DNA of 36,043 bases, taken from contig DDXT01000061.1 of the NCBI GenBank assembly GCA_002347755.1, positions 1 to 36,043 on the forward strand. The letters run 5' to 3'. A model generated the notes under the pieces. That model had not been told where the DNA came from. It saw only the letters and a list, made by a program, of their open reading frames with translations, and did no database searches. Source of the stretch: Caryophanales bacterium UBA2253. Its GTDB lineage: Bacteria; Bacillota_I; Bacilli_A; ML615J-28; CAG-698. Shown here one piece after another: positions 25,544 through 35,152 of the stretch. The translations under genes were made by a program, and so were the position numbers. Positions within the stretch are counted from its first letter, which is position 1. Each line of letters opens with the position of its first letter.

Positions 25544-25881
25544 GTGGATCAAACAACATTGCAAAACATGAGGATCGAACTGCGGCGGGGGACGCAGACA
25601 CTGGCGGTAATGAGCCAGCTGAAAAAATGCAATACCGGTATTCCCTGTTGCAAAATCTGGAAAAAACGAAAACTTCCATTGAAGCCGGAACGCTTTATCC
25701 GCTGATGCGAAGACTTGAATCGCAAGGTTTTCTGAAAAGCGAATGGGATACCACCGAAAGCCGGCCCCGGAAATATTACTTGCTGAGCGATGACGGGGAA
25801 GAAGCTTTTGAATTGTTGAAAAAAGAATGGCAAGCCATTTCCGAAGAAATGGCTGAACTGCTTAAGGAGGAAAACCAATGA
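25544..25881 (+). pseudogene. PadR-family regulator, frameshifted
   Basis: PadR proteins are winged-helix repressors, often of a membrane partner encoded next door. The reading starts at GTG 25544 (QTTLQNMRIELRRGTQTLAV, then MSQLKK). It continues in the -1 frame from the six-A run at 25622-25627 with QYRYSLLQNL, then IEAGTLYPLMRRLESQGFL and ESRPRKYYLLSDDG, all PadR hallmarks. With one extra A it would be an intact 112-residue protein of normal length. The usual YGY is YRY here. The internal ATG at the shift has no ribosome site. Explanations are a base-call error, real decay, or slippage on the A run. It overlaps the next gene by ATGA. Confidence 0.8.
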
Positions 25882-26878
25882 ATGAATTGATCGAACGTTA
25901 CATATATGACATTACCAGGAGACTTCCGGAAAAAACCCGGGCCGAAGTCGGAAAAGAATTGCGGGCCAACATTAATGACATGCTTCCGGAAAACCCGACC
26001 GATGAAGCGGTGGAAGCGGTACTGATCAAGCTCGGGGAACCGCGGGTATTGGCCAGCGGATATCGCAGCAAACCAAGATTTTTGATCGCTCCGGAATGGA
26101 AGGATGAGCATTTGCAAGTTTTGAAAACCGTCTTGATCGTGTTTGGAACCATTGCCTTGGTTTCTGGGCTTTTCGATCATTTGTTCAATCCGGAAGCCAC
26201 CCACGTGATCGGGATCATCTTTGAGGTGTGGTGGAGCGTTTTGTACGATGTGGCCGACAGTCTGCTTTGGGCCTTCGCCGTCGTGACCATAGTCTTCGTC
26301 GGCATTCAGTATTCAGAGAAAAGCGGAAAGATCAAAGAAGCTTGGAATCCGTCCAAACTCCCGAAAGAAAACGTCGTCAAGATCAACCGCAGCGGGAACG
26401 TCGTCGGTTTGATCATGGGTTTGATCTTTGGATCGATATGGATTTTCCTGCTGATCAACAATGATGTCTACCTGGCTTGGCATGACAACCTTGAAACCAT
26501 GGTTTTGGTCGCCCCGTTGTTTTCGGCGGCGGTCGTCAAACCGTTCATTGCGCTGTTCATCATCTCGCTGGTTTTCTCGCGGCTGGGGACATCGTCAAAC
26601 TTTACTTCGGACATTGGAATCATCGGGTCACGGCCGTATATGCGGGCGAAAAAATCTTCTCAGGCGCGGTGGCCATCGCCTTTTTGAACAACCCGGGATT
26701 GCTTCATCCGGATTTCGTCAGCGAGGTATCGGGAATCATCGGCGCCAGCGCTTCCCAGATCACCAATGTTGTTTCGAAAAGCATGATGGCAGTCGGGTTG
26801 ATCATCGTCCTCGGCACGGTGGCGGATCTGATCCAGATTTGGATAAAGACCCTGAAAGCGAAGCGTCAAAAAAACTAA
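25878..26878 (+). pseudogene. HAAS/DUF1700-type membrane protein, frameshifted
   Basis: The N-terminus (about residues 1-75) resembles the HAAS signalling domain (MNELIERYIYDITRRLPEK, then GEPRVLASGYR), which interacts with PadR partners. About five to six membrane segments follow. The frame breaks at the G run 26585-26588: after FSRLG the sense continues in the -1 frame as DIVKLYFGHWNHRV, then AVAIAFLNNPGLL, to a stop at 26878. One added G restores a 333-residue protein. The gene pairs with the PadR gene by ATGA overlap and AAGGAGG. Both genes carry the same kind of lesion. Confidence 0.78.
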
Positions 26879-26897
26879 TAAAACATTGCTTAAACTA

Positions 26898-26926
26898 AAC
26901 CGGAAACAAAAAATTTCCGGTTTTTT
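26898..26926 (+). terminator. Terminator after the PadR-HAAS pair
   Basis: AACCGGAAA (26898-26906) pairs with TTTCCGGTT (26914-26922), followed by further T. Confidence 0.9.
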
Positions 26927-26938
26927 CATGCAAGGGAC

Positions 26939-26966
26939 TTGACACAAAAACCAATCGGCGTATAAT
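26939..26966 (+). promoter_or_regulatory. clpB promoter
   Basis: TTGACA (26939-26944), a 16-bp spacer and TATAAT (26961-26966), both perfect; a CIRCE element follows 5 bp downstream. Confidence 0.9.
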
Positions 26967-26970
26967 ATAA

Positions 26971-26997
26971 TTAGCACTCAAGCCAATCAAGTGCTAA
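26971..26997. promoter_or_regulatory. CIRCE operator (HrcA site)
   Basis: TTAGCACTC, a 9-base spacer and AAGTGCTAA. This matches the CIRCE inverted repeat except for one base (A for G at 26989). HrcA bound here would block clpB transcription until heat stress. Confidence 0.9.
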
Positions 26998-27015
26998 CAT
27001 TTAAGGAGGCCATAT

Positions 27016-29118
27016 ATGCAAATGCAAGACAACAATCAAGATCAAGACATATTGAAGAAATTCGGACGTGACATCGTTGAAGAAGTCCGCAGCGGGAAAG
27101 TTGATCCGGTCATCGGCAGAGACGAAGAAATCCGCCGGATCATTCAGGTACTGTCCCGAAAAAACAAGAATAACGTCATTCTCATCGGCGAAGCCGGAGT
27201 CGGAAAAACCGCCATCATTGAGGGCTTGGCCGCCCGGATCGTCAAAGACGACGTTCCGCTCAGCCTAAGAGGCAAAACCATCTATGAACTCGACATGGGA
27301 GCCTTGGTCGCGGGGGCCAAATTCCGCGGCGAATTTGAGGAACGTCTCAAAGGCGTTCTCAACAAAATCAAAGAGAGCGAAGGGAAGATCATTCTGTTCA
27401 TCGACGAGATCCATCTGATCGTCGGGGCCGGAAAAGCCGACGGCGCCATGGACGCGGGAAACATTCTCAAACCGATGCTGGCCCGCGGAGAGATCGATTG
27501 CATCGGCGCCACCACTTTGAACGAATACCGGATGTACATCGAAAAAGACCGGGCGCTCGAACGGCGTTTTCAACAAGTGATCATTCAGGAGCCGACCGTG
27601 GCCGATACCATCAGCATCCTGCGGGGACTGAAACCGCGGTATGAAGCCCATCACGGCGTTACCATCACCGACGCGGCTTTGGTCAGCGCGGCGGTTCTTT
27701 CCAATCGTTACATCACCGATCGTTTTCTTCCGGACAAAGCCATCGATCTCATTGACGAGGCCTGCGCTTCGATCCGGGTGGAGATCGATTCGATGCCCAA
27801 CGAACTTGACGAAGTGACCAGAAAGATCAGTCAGCTGGAGATCGAGAAACTCGCTTTGGAAAAAGAAAAAGATCAGGCGAGCAAAGAACGGCTCGGAAAG
27901 ATCAGCGACGAACTGGCCAATCTCAAGGACCAATCCAAAAAGATGACCGAGAAATGGACGGCGGAAAAAGAAAAGATCAGCGCCGCCAAGGAAACCAAAA
28001 AGAAACTGGAAAAAGCCCAATTTGATTTGGACCAATATTTCACTTCAGGCGATTACAAACGAGCTTCGGAACTGAAGTACGGGGAGATCCCGGCTTTGGA
28101 AAAGAAACTTGAAGCCCTGCAGGCCAAAACCGATAACAACATGCTGTCCGAAGAAGTGAACGAGGACGCCGTCGCCGAAATCGTGGCTAAAGCCACGCAC
28201 ATTCCGGTCTCGCGGATCATGAAAGGGGATCGGGAGAAAGTATTGCTTCTCAACGAGACCTTGAAGAAACGGGTCATCGGCCAGGACGAAGCCGTCGATC
28301 TGGTCAGCGATGCCATCATCCGCCAAAGAGCCGGAATCAAAGACCAGAACCGGCCGATCGGATCATTTCTGTTCTTAGGGCCGACCGGAGTCGGAAAGAC
28401 CGAAGTGGCCCGCAGTTTGGCCGATGCGCTTTTTGACGATGAAAACCACATCGTGAGACTGGACATGAGCGAGTATATGGAGAAATTCGCCGTCACCAGA
28501 CTCATCGGCGCCCCTCCTGGGTACATCGGTTACGAGGAAGGCGGACAGCTGACCGAGAAAGTCCGAAGAAATCCATATTCGATCGTTTTGTTCGACGAGA
28601 TCGAAAAAGCCCACAGCGATGTTTTCAACATTCTGCTGCAGATCCTGGAAGACGGCCGTTTAACCGATTCGCAGGGCCGGACCGTGGACTTCAAAAACAC
28701 CATCATCATCATGACGTCCAACCTGGGAAGCGAAATGCTTCTGAACAACGAGGACCCGGCGAAGATCGATGGTTTGCTTAAGATGACGTTCCGGCCGGAA
28801 TTTCTGAACCGGATCGACGAGATCGTGATCTTCAAACCGCTGTCCCGCGAGACGCAATTGAAGATCGTGGAAAAACTGCTCGGTCTGCTTTGCAACAAGC
28901 TTCATGAAGGCAATTACAACCTGGTCTTCACCGACCGGGCCAAACAGTTCATCCTCGACTCCAGTTACTCGCATGAATACGGCGCCCGGCCGATCAAACG
29001 TTTCATACAGAGAGAAGCTGAAACCGTCATTGCGCGGGCGATCATCAGACAAATGATCCTTCCTCAGATTCCTTATGTCATCGACGCCGAAAACGATCGG
29101 TTTGTGATTCAATCTTAA
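27016..29118 (+). CDS. clpB: ClpB disaggregase lacking the N-domain
   Basis: ClpB pulls apart protein aggregates together with the DnaK system. The 700-residue protein begins right at the first AAA+ module (Walker A GEAGVGKT at 58-65). It then has a long, charged coiled-coil middle domain of about 130 residues that is specific to ClpB over ClpC/ClpA, and a second AAA+ module (GPTGVGKT at 455-462). There is no N-terminal substrate domain, as in mycoplasma ClpB and short ClpB forms. The ribosome site AAGGAGG, promoter and CIRCE directly upstream show that this is the natural start. No ClpP-docking loop of the IGF/L type is evident. Confidence 0.95.
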   Translation: MQMQDNNQDQDILKKFGRDIVEEVRSGKVDPVIGRDEEIRRIIQVLSRKNKNNVILIGEAGVGKTAIIEGLAARIVKDDVPLSLRGKTIYELDMGALVAGAKFRGEFEERLKGVLNKIKESEGKIILFIDEIHLIVGAGKADGAMDAGNILKPMLARGEIDCIGATTLNEYRMYIEKDRALERRFQQVIIQEPTVADTISILRGLKPRYEAHHGVTITDAALVSAAVLSNRYITDRFLPDKAIDLIDEACASIRVEIDSMPNELDEVTRKISQLEIEKLALEKEKDQASKERLGKISDELANLKDQSKKMTEKWTAEKEKISAAKETKKKLEKAQFDLDQYFTSGDYKRASELKYGEIPALEKKLEALQAKTDNNMLSEEVNEDAVAEIVAKATHIPVSRIMKGDREKVLLLNETLKKRVIGQDEAVDLVSDAIIRQRAGIKDQNRPIGSFLFLGPTGVGKTEVARSLADALFDDENHIVRLDMSEYMEKFAVTRLIGAPPGYIGYEEGGQLTEKVRRNPYSIVLFDEIEKAHSDVFNILLQILEDGRLTDSQGRTVDFKNTIIIMTSNLGSEMLLNNEDPAKIDGLLKMTFRPEFLNRIDEIVIFKPLSRETQLKIVEKLLGLLCNKLHEGNYNLVFTDRAKQFILDSSYSHEYGARPIKRFIQREAETVIARAIIRQMILPQIPYVIDAENDRFVIQS

Positions 29119-29123
29119 TGCCA

Positions 29124-29157
29124 AAGACCCGAGAACTTGCTGTTTCCGGGTCTTTTT
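29124..29157 (+). terminator. Terminator after clpB
   Basis: AAGACCCG (29124-29131) pairs with CGGGTCTT (29147-29154), followed by T. Confidence 0.88.
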
Positions 29158-29211
29158 TGGAGCTTTTGGGAATAATGACAAAAAAACGTGGAATTATGTT
29201 TTCCCATAGTG

Positions 29212-29217
29212 TATAAT
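29212..29217 (+). promoter_or_regulatory. -10 box of folD
   Basis: TATAAT 35 bp before the ATG; the -35 is weak (TGGAAT at 29189, 17-bp spacer). Confidence 0.45.
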
Positions 29218-29251
29218 AGCAATTGACAAGAAAAAGAATGGGGTGAATCAA

Positions 29252-30106
29252 ATGATATTAGACGGCAAGAAAGCCGCAGAGATCATTACCAAGAAAATTG
29301 CTGATGAAGTGGCCTTGATCAAAGACACCATTACCTTAGCCTTGATTCTGGTCGGAGAGAACCCGGCCAGTCAAGTGTACGTTCGCAACAAACAAAAAGC
29401 CTGCATTGAAGTCGGGATCAACTTCCAAGGTTATTTTCTCGATGCCAACGTTCCTCAGAAAGAAGTCTTGGCGATCATCGAAAAATGCAACGCGGACCCA
29501 AAAGTCCATGGGATCCTGGTGCAGATGCCTTTGCCATCGCACATCGATGCCAACGTCGTTCTCAACGCCATCAATCCGGTCAAGGATGTTGACGGATTGA
29601 CCGTTGTCAATCAAGGAAAACTGATGAACAATCAGGATTGCATCGTTCCCGCCACTCCGAAAGGCGTCATGACCCTGCTTCAAAGGTATTTCATCGAGAT
29701 CGCCGGCAAGAACGCCGTTGTCATCGGCCGCAGCAAACTGGTCGGAAAACCGCTGGCGCTTTTGCTGCTGGACAAGAACGCGACCGTGACGATCGCTCAT
29801 TCCAAAACCGTCAACCTGAAAGAAATTACCAAACGCGCGGACCTTTTGTTTGTGGCGGTGGGAATTCCGAAATACATTACCGCGGACATGGTCAAGAAAG
29901 ATGCGGTCGTCGTTGACGTCGGCATCAACAAAGTCGAAGGCCACATCGTCGGCGACGTCGATTTCGAAGCGGTCAAGGACATCGCCTCGTACATCACGCC
30001 GGTCCCGAAAGGCGTCGGTCCGATGACGATCGCAACGCTACTGGAAAACATTCTCGATTGCTATCACCGGCAGACCGCGGCCGTCAAAGAAGAAACCAAA
30101 GAATAA
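29252..30106 (+). CDS. folD: Methylenetetrahydrofolate dehydrogenase/cyclohydrolase
   Basis: FolD interconverts methylene-, methenyl- and formyl-tetrahydrofolate, supplying one-carbon units. The 284-residue protein has the catalytic Tyr 43/Lys 47 pair in VYVRNKQKAC, the folate-site motif VQMPLPSHID, the NADP fold IGRSKLVGKPLALLLL and the C-terminal PVPKGVGPMTIATLLEN. The canonical P-G-G-V-G-P is P-K-G-V-G-P. GGGGTGA lies 5 bases before the ATG at 29252; the GTG inside that site is not used. A hairpin terminator separates it from pth. Confidence 0.97.
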   Translation: MILDGKKAAEIITKKIADEVALIKDTITLALILVGENPASQVYVRNKQKACIEVGINFQGYFLDANVPQKEVLAIIEKCNADPKVHGILVQMPLPSHIDANVVLNAINPVKDVDGLTVVNQGKLMNNQDCIVPATPKGVMTLLQRYFIEIAGKNAVVIGRSKLVGKPLALLLLDKNATVTIAHSKTVNLKEITKRADLLFVAVGIPKYITADMVKKDAVVVDVGINKVEGHIVGDVDFEAVKDIASYITPVPKGVGPMTIATLLENILDCYHRQTAAVKEETKE

Positions 30107-30132
30107 TCGTCAAAAGAAGGATAATTGCGAAC

Positions 30133-30158
30133 ATCCATAAAGTTTTTTATGGATTTTT
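30133..30158 (+). terminator. Terminator after folD
   Basis: ATCCATAAA (30133-30141) pairs with TTTATGGAT (30146-30154) around GTTT, followed by T. Confidence 0.85.
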
Positions 30159-30185
30159 GCACTTTAAGAAGCAAGGAGCAAAATC

Positions 30186-30743
30186 ATGAAATTGATAGTC
30201 GGCCTCGGGAATCCCGGGCTCCGATACAAAAAGACCCGGCACAACGTCGGATTCATGTTCGTCGATGAGATTCTGAAAAGACTCAAAGAAAAAGCGGTCA
30301 TGGACAAAGGGCTGAAAGCGGAGGTCGCAACCGTTTCTTACCGAAACGAAAAACTGATCTTCGCCAAGCCCCAAACCTTCATGAACCTGTCCGGGGAGGC
30401 CGTCATCGCCGTTTCCCATTTTTACAAAGTCGATCCCGAGGACATTCTGGTCGTCTTTGACGATCTGGATCTTCCGGAAGGAAAGATCCGGATCCGGAAG
30501 AACGGATCCTCCGGCGGGCATAAAGGCATGAACAGCATCATCCAAAACCTGGGGACGGATCAGATCAAACGGATCCGCTTGGGGATCGGTCATGAAGACG
30601 GGATCGATGCGGCCGATTATGTTTTGGGTAAATTCAGCCCCGAAGGAAAGGAAATCATGAAACCGATCATCGAAGGCGCCCTGACGATGCTGGACGATTA
30701 CCTGGCGATGCCCTTTGAAGATTTCCTGAGTCGTTACAATTAG
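30186..30743 (+). CDS. pth: Peptidyl-tRNA hydrolase
   Basis: Pth frees tRNA from prematurely released peptidyl-tRNA. The 185-residue protein begins with IVGLGNPGLRYKKTRHNVGF, containing Asn 9 and the catalytic His 19. The later conserved VVFDDLDLPEGKIRIR and SSGGHKGMNSI also match. AAGGAG lies 8 bases before the ATG. mfd follows after 8 bases; pth-mfd is a well-known pair in Bacillota. Confidence 0.97.
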   Translation: MKLIVGLGNPGLRYKKTRHNVGFMFVDEILKRLKEKAVMDKGLKAEVATVSYRNEKLIFAKPQTFMNLSGEAVIAVSHFYKVDPEDILVVFDDLDLPEGKIRIRKNGSSGGHKGMNSIIQNLGTDQIKRIRLGIGHEDGIDAADYVLGKFSPEGKEIMKPIIEGALTMLDDYLAMPFEDFLSRYN

Positions 30744-30751
30744 GTGTCAAG

Positions 30752-33700
30752 ATGAACAACATCATCGAACTGTTCGAAAAAGAAAAGTCGGTCCAGGAAT
30801 TCCTTTCGAAAATCCAAGTCAATGATTACAGCTATCTGGTTAACGAGTTATCCATTCACCATGGGTTCTTGTTAACCTATTTGACGTTTAGCCGGTCCCA
30901 AAAATTTGTGGTTTACGTGGCCAGCAATCTGTACCGCGCCAATCAGGCTTACGAGCAGTTCTGCGCTCTGGCCGGGTTCGATCAGGTCAACCTGTATGTG
31001 GTCGATGAGATCGTGTCTTCGGAATTGGTGGCCGTGAGCGGTGATTTTCGGTTTGAGCGCATCAATGCGGTCAAAAGCATTTTCGAGAACCGCCCCAAGA
31101 TCATCGTCACCCACCCCCAGGCGCTTCTGAAGCCTTTGATCCCGAAAGCCCGGTTTGAAAAAGGGATCATTGATCTGCAAGTTGGAAAGATCATCGTTTC
31201 TTCGGAAACGGTCCGGAATCTGGTCGCGCTGGGTTACAAAAAGATGCCGACGACGAGCGCAGTCGGGGAATTCAGCGTCCGGGGCGAAGTCATCGACGTC
31301 TTCTCGCCTTATCAGGACAATCCGGTTCGGATCAATCTGTTTGACGAAGAGATCGAAAGCCTGAAGTTCTTCGATCCGGAAACGCAAATGAGCGTTTCGA
31401 AAATCGAGTCCTTCCGGATCTTTCCGATCAGCGAACTGATCTATGACGATTCGGAGAAAGATCAAGCCGTTGAAAAGATCAAAAAAGACGCTGGGAACAG
31501 TCCGAGGTTTTTGGAAAACGATCTGAACGACATCGAAAATCACAACAATCTGGAACGCATCAACAAATACATCCGGTATTTTGCCTCGGAGCCGGAAACG
31601 CTGTTGCAGTACCTTACGGATAAAACCGTTTTTTACGAAGACTACCAACGGCTGGAAGAATCCTATCAGCACCTTCTTCTTGATTTGGAAACGTATCTTG
31701 AGCATTTGGACAAACCGCCGAAACTCGATTTGTTCTTCTTCTATGATTTTCACAATCTCTTCTATGAAGTTTCTCAAAAAATTTATTTTAGCGAATACAA
31801 AAAAAGCCTAAGCGGCGTGCCTCTGAACGACATCATCCCGCTTCGGGGATACGGAGTCATCGACTATCAGAACGACATCCGGAATTTGGTGGCGGACGTA
31901 AGAGCCAATCCGAACAAAACCTTTGTTTTTGCTTTTTCGAAACCGGAGCGCTTGGGGCTTTTGAAAGAGATCTTCGGCGAAAATCAAATGATCTTTGAAA
32001 ATCCGGAAGCTTTTTCGGGCGTGAAAAAAGGAAAAATCAATCTGCTGCTTTCAGACAACGCCATCGGCTACGGGTTTTATGAAAGCAATTCGGAAGTCAT
32101 CACCGAACGGGAGATCTTCAAAGCGATCAAAGTTCCGAAGATGCGCTACCGAAGCATGATGCAAAACGCCAAACCGATCACTTCCAAGGAAGATCTCCAG
32201 ATCGGGGATTTCGTCGTCCATTACGATTACGGGATCGGTAAATATTTAGGCATCAAGACCATCGATCTGAAAGACATCCGCAACGACTACATCGCTTTGC
32301 AATTCTCGAACATGGAATTGTACATCCCGGTTGAAAAGATCAGCCTTTTGGAGAAATACCAGGGCAGCGAAGGAACGGTCCCGAAACTGACCAACGTCGG
32401 AAAAGGCGAATGGGAAAAGAAAAAGACCAAGATCAAAGAAAAACTGGAGAACATCGCCGGCGATCTGATCGCTTTGCAAGTCAAACGGGAGCAGGGAAGA
32501 GGATTCCGGTATCCGGAAGATTCCGATTTCCAAAAGCTGTTTGAAGCCGATTTCGAATACGAAGAAACGCCGGATCAGCTGAAATCAGTCCGGGACATCA
32601 AAGCCGACATGGAAAAAGCTTTGGTGGTCGACCGGCTCATCTGCGGCGACGTCGGTTACGGAAAAACCGAGATCGCCATGCGCATTGCCTTCAAAACCGT
32701 TTATTCGAACAAACAGGTGGCTTATCTGGCCCCGACGACCATTCTGACCCGCCAACATTTTCATACTTTCAAAGATCGCTTCGATAAATACGGGATCCGG
32801 GTCGAACTGCTGAACCGGATGATCAGCCCGGTTCGCCAAAAAGAGATCATCGCCGACATCCGCGCCGGATTGGTGGACATCGTCATCGGCACCCATCGGC
32901 TGCTTTCCGACGACGTGAGGTTCCACGATCTGGGACTGCTGGTCGTCGACGAGGAACAGCGTTTCGGCGTCGTTCATAAGGAAAAGATCAAGAAAATGAA
33001 GGAAAACGTCAACGTCATGACTTTGACGGCCACGCCGATTCCTCGGACTTTGCAAATGTCGATCATGGGCGTGCGGCAGCTGAGTCTGATCGAGACCCCC
33101 CCGAAGGATCGCTATCCGATCCAAACCTATGTGGTCGAAGAAAACGACATCATCGTCAAAGAGGCCGTTTACCGCGAGTTGGCCCGGGACGGCCAGGTCT
33201 TCTTTTTGCATAATCGGATCGCCGATCTGGACCGTTTGTACCGAAAACTGCGGCGGCTGGTCCCGGAAGCGCGGATCGCCGTCATTCACGGGCAAATGAC
33301 CAAGATCGAACTGGAAAACACGATCCAGTCCTTCATTGACAAGGAATACAATTTATTGCTCTGCACGACCATCATCGAGACCGGGATCGACATCCCGAAC
33401 ACCAATACCCTGATCGTCAGCAACGCCGATTATTTGGGGCTTTCGCAAATGTATCAGATCCGGGGGCGGGTCGGGCGGACCGACCGCGTCGCTTATGCTT
33501 ATCTGATGTATGACGCAGACAAGGTTTTGACCGACGATTCGGCGAAACGGCTGTCCGCCATCAAAGAATTCACCAATCTCGGCAGCGGCTACCGGATCGC
33601 GGTTCGCGATCTGGCCATCCGCGGAGCCGGGGACATCCTCGGAAAAGAACAATCGGGATTCATCGACGCCATCGGTTTTGACATGTATCTCAAGATGCTC

Positions 33701-34186
33701 AACGATGCCATGGACAAAGCCAAAGGCATCAAAGAGCCGGAACCGGAAAAACAGCTGAACATCGAAGTGTCCAAACACGTTGACGAAAGCTATGTTTCCG
33801 ACGATGACATCAAGATCCTCATTCACAAAGAAATCGCGAAGGTATCGACGAAAGCCGAAAAAGAGGCGGTCATCCAAGAATTGACCGACCGGTTCGGCCG
33901 TCTGAACCCCGAGATCCTGACTTACATCGAAGAACGGTATTTGCAAAGAGTTCTGAAGAAATTCCAGATCACCAGCGTCCTGGAGACCGAAAACAGCGTG
34001 CTGGTGGCCATTCCGAGACGGATAACCGCCAAACTTGACGCCGAAAAACTTTTCATGAAAGCCACGGCGGTCAGCCGGGACATTTTGTTTGAATACAAGA
34101 ACCAGCAGATAATCATCAAGATCCGGAAAAAACCGAAGGATAAGACCTGGATTTTCCACCTGACCGGACTTCTTCAGGAGATGTAG
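30752..34186 (+). CDS. mfd: Transcription-repair coupling factor Mfd
   Basis: Mfd removes RNA polymerase stalled at DNA damage and recruits UvrA. The 1144-residue protein shows the UvrB-homology N-terminal region (VGEFSVRGEVIDVFSPY), the CarD-like polymerase interaction domain near residue 484 (GDFVVHYDYGIGKYLG), then a RecG-like translocase. The translocase has Walker A GDVGYGKTE (632-640), the DEEQ box (733-736), TATPIPRTLQMS, and IRGRVGRTDR as motif VI. A C-terminal TRCF domain follows. Length is normal. An AGGTG site lies between pth and the ATG. Confidence 0.97.
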   Translation: MNNIIELFEKEKSVQEFLSKIQVNDYSYLVNELSIHHGFLLTYLTFSRSQKFVVYVASNLYRANQAYEQFCALAGFDQVNLYVVDEIVSSELVAVSGDFRFERINAVKSIFENRPKIIVTHPQALLKPLIPKARFEKGIIDLQVGKIIVSSETVRNLVALGYKKMPTTSAVGEFSVRGEVIDVFSPYQDNPVRINLFDEEIESLKFFDPETQMSVSKIESFRIFPISELIYDDSEKDQAVEKIKKDAGNSPRFLENDLNDIENHNNLERINKYIRYFASEPETLLQYLTDKTVFYEDYQRLEESYQHLLLDLETYLEHLDKPPKLDLFFFYDFHNLFYEVSQKIYFSEYKKSLSGVPLNDIIPLRGYGVIDYQNDIRNLVADVRANPNKTFVFAFSKPERLGLLKEIFGENQMIFENPEAFSGVKKGKINLLLSDNAIGYGFYESNSEVITEREIFKAIKVPKMRYRSMMQNAKPITSKEDLQIGDFVVHYDYGIGKYLGIKTIDLKDIRNDYIALQFSNMELYIPVEKISLLEKYQGSEGTVPKLTNVGKGEWEKKKTKIKEKLENIAGDLIALQVKREQGRGFRYPEDSDFQKLFEADFEYEETPDQLKSVRDIKADMEKALVVDRLICGDVGYGKTEIAMRIAFKTVYSNKQVAYLAPTTILTRQHFHTFKDRFDKYGIRVELLNRMISPVRQKEIIADIRAGLVDIVIGTHRLLSDDVRFHDLGLLVVDEEQRFGVVHKEKIKKMKENVNVMTLTATPIPRTLQMSIMGVRQLSLIETPPKDRYPIQTYVVEENDIIVKEAVYRELARDGQVFFLHNRIADLDRLYRKLRRLVPEARIAVIHGQMTKIELENTIQSFIDKEYNLLLCTTIIETGIDIPNTNTLIVSNADYLGLSQMYQIRGRVGRTDRVAYAYLMYDADKVLTDDSAKRLSAIKEFTNLGSGYRIAVRDLAIRGAGDILGKEQSGFIDAIGFDMYLKMLNDAMDKAKGIKEPEPEKQLNIEVSKHVDESYVSDDDIKILIHKEIAKVSTKAEKEAVIQELTDRFGRLNPEILTYIEERYLQRVLKKFQITSVLETENSVLVAIPRRITAKLDAEKLFMKATAVSRDILFEYKNQQIIIKIRKKPKDKTWIFHLTGLLQEM

Positions 34187-34200
34187 CCGCATTTTTCTTA

Positions 34201-34229
34201 TTGAATAATAACGAAAATGGTGGTATAAT
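34201..34229 (+). promoter_or_regulatory. Promoter of degV
   Basis: TTGAAT (34201-34206), a 17-bp spacer, a TGG extended element and a perfect TATAAT (34224-34229). No terminator hairpin is visible between mfd and this promoter. Confidence 0.85.
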
Positions 34230-34259
34230 TACGAATGTGACAGAAAAAGGAGACAATTT

Positions 34260-35120
34260 ATGCAAAAAATCGCTGTGATTTCCGACGTTAACGCGGGATT
34301 GGATTACCTTGGTTACGATCCCCAAATCCCTGTTTTGAGATCCATCATCAATTTCGGTGAAGAACATCTCATCGACGGAATCGATATCAAAGCCGACGAA
34401 TTTTACCAAAGATTGCAAAACACTGACCTTATTCCATCCACTTCCGCGCCAACGATCGGAGAAGCCATGAATCTTCTGGACCGTTACATTTCGGAAGGCT
34501 ACACCGACGTCATCATGGTTTCGATCTCATATCAGCTTTCTTCCATCGGACAAATGATGGAAACTCTGGCTCAGGAATACGCTGACAAGATCAAGATCCA
34601 TGTCATTGATTCGAAAACGGCCACTTATCTTCAGGGATACATCGCGGTATCCGCGAAAAAGATGGTCGATCAGGGAAAACCGCTCCAAGAGATTTTGGAT
34701 TACTGCCACTATCTGGTCGACAACAAGCATGCTTATTTCGTCGTTGACGATCTGACTTATTTAGTCAAAAACGGGCGTTTGAGCGGAGCCTCCGGATTCG
34801 TTGGGACTTTGCTTAAGATCAAACCGATTTTGGAATTGACCAAAGAAGGAAAGATCGTCAGCAAAGAAAAGATCCGCACTCATTCCAAGGCCGTCGAACT
34901 TGCTTTGGACTTGTTTAAAGCCGAGATCAAAGACGCCAAGAAAGTCAAGGTCATGGTTCTGCACACCGTTCGCGAAGCCGAAGCCAAGGAATTGGTCAAA
35001 CGGATCCAAAACGAATGTAAAAACGCGGTGGACATCGAACTGCACATGGTAACCCCGGCGGTCGGAGCCCACATCGGCTGCGGAATTATCGGGTTTGGCT
35101 ATTTCATTCTGGAAAAATAA
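34260..35120 (+). CDS. DegV-family fatty-acid-binding protein
   Basis: DegV/FakB proteins hold a fatty acid for phosphorylation by FakA so that exogenous fatty acids enter phospholipids. The 286-residue protein has the family plan: an N-terminal EDD fold with STSAPTIGEAMNLL (the Thr-Ser ligand region), a middle segment IHVIDSKTATYLQGYIA, VDDLTYLVKNGRLSG, and the C-terminal TPAVGAHIGCGIIGFGYF. AAAGGAGAC precedes the ATG. No FakA gene is in this window, and the ligand is not known. Confidence 0.93.
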   Translation: MQKIAVISDVNAGLDYLGYDPQIPVLRSIINFGEEHLIDGIDIKADEFYQRLQNTDLIPSTSAPTIGEAMNLLDRYISEGYTDVIMVSISYQLSSIGQMMETLAQEYADKIKIHVIDSKTATYLQGYIAVSAKKMVDQGKPLQEILDYCHYLVDNKHAYFVVDDLTYLVKNGRLSGASGFVGTLLKIKPILELTKEGKIVSKEKIRTHSKAVELALDLFKAEIKDAKKVKVMVLHTVREAEAKELVKRIQNECKNAVDIELHMVTPAVGAHIGCGIIGFGYFILEK

Positions 35121-35152
35121 ATTATTCATAAATAACCGGAGGAAAAAAACAC

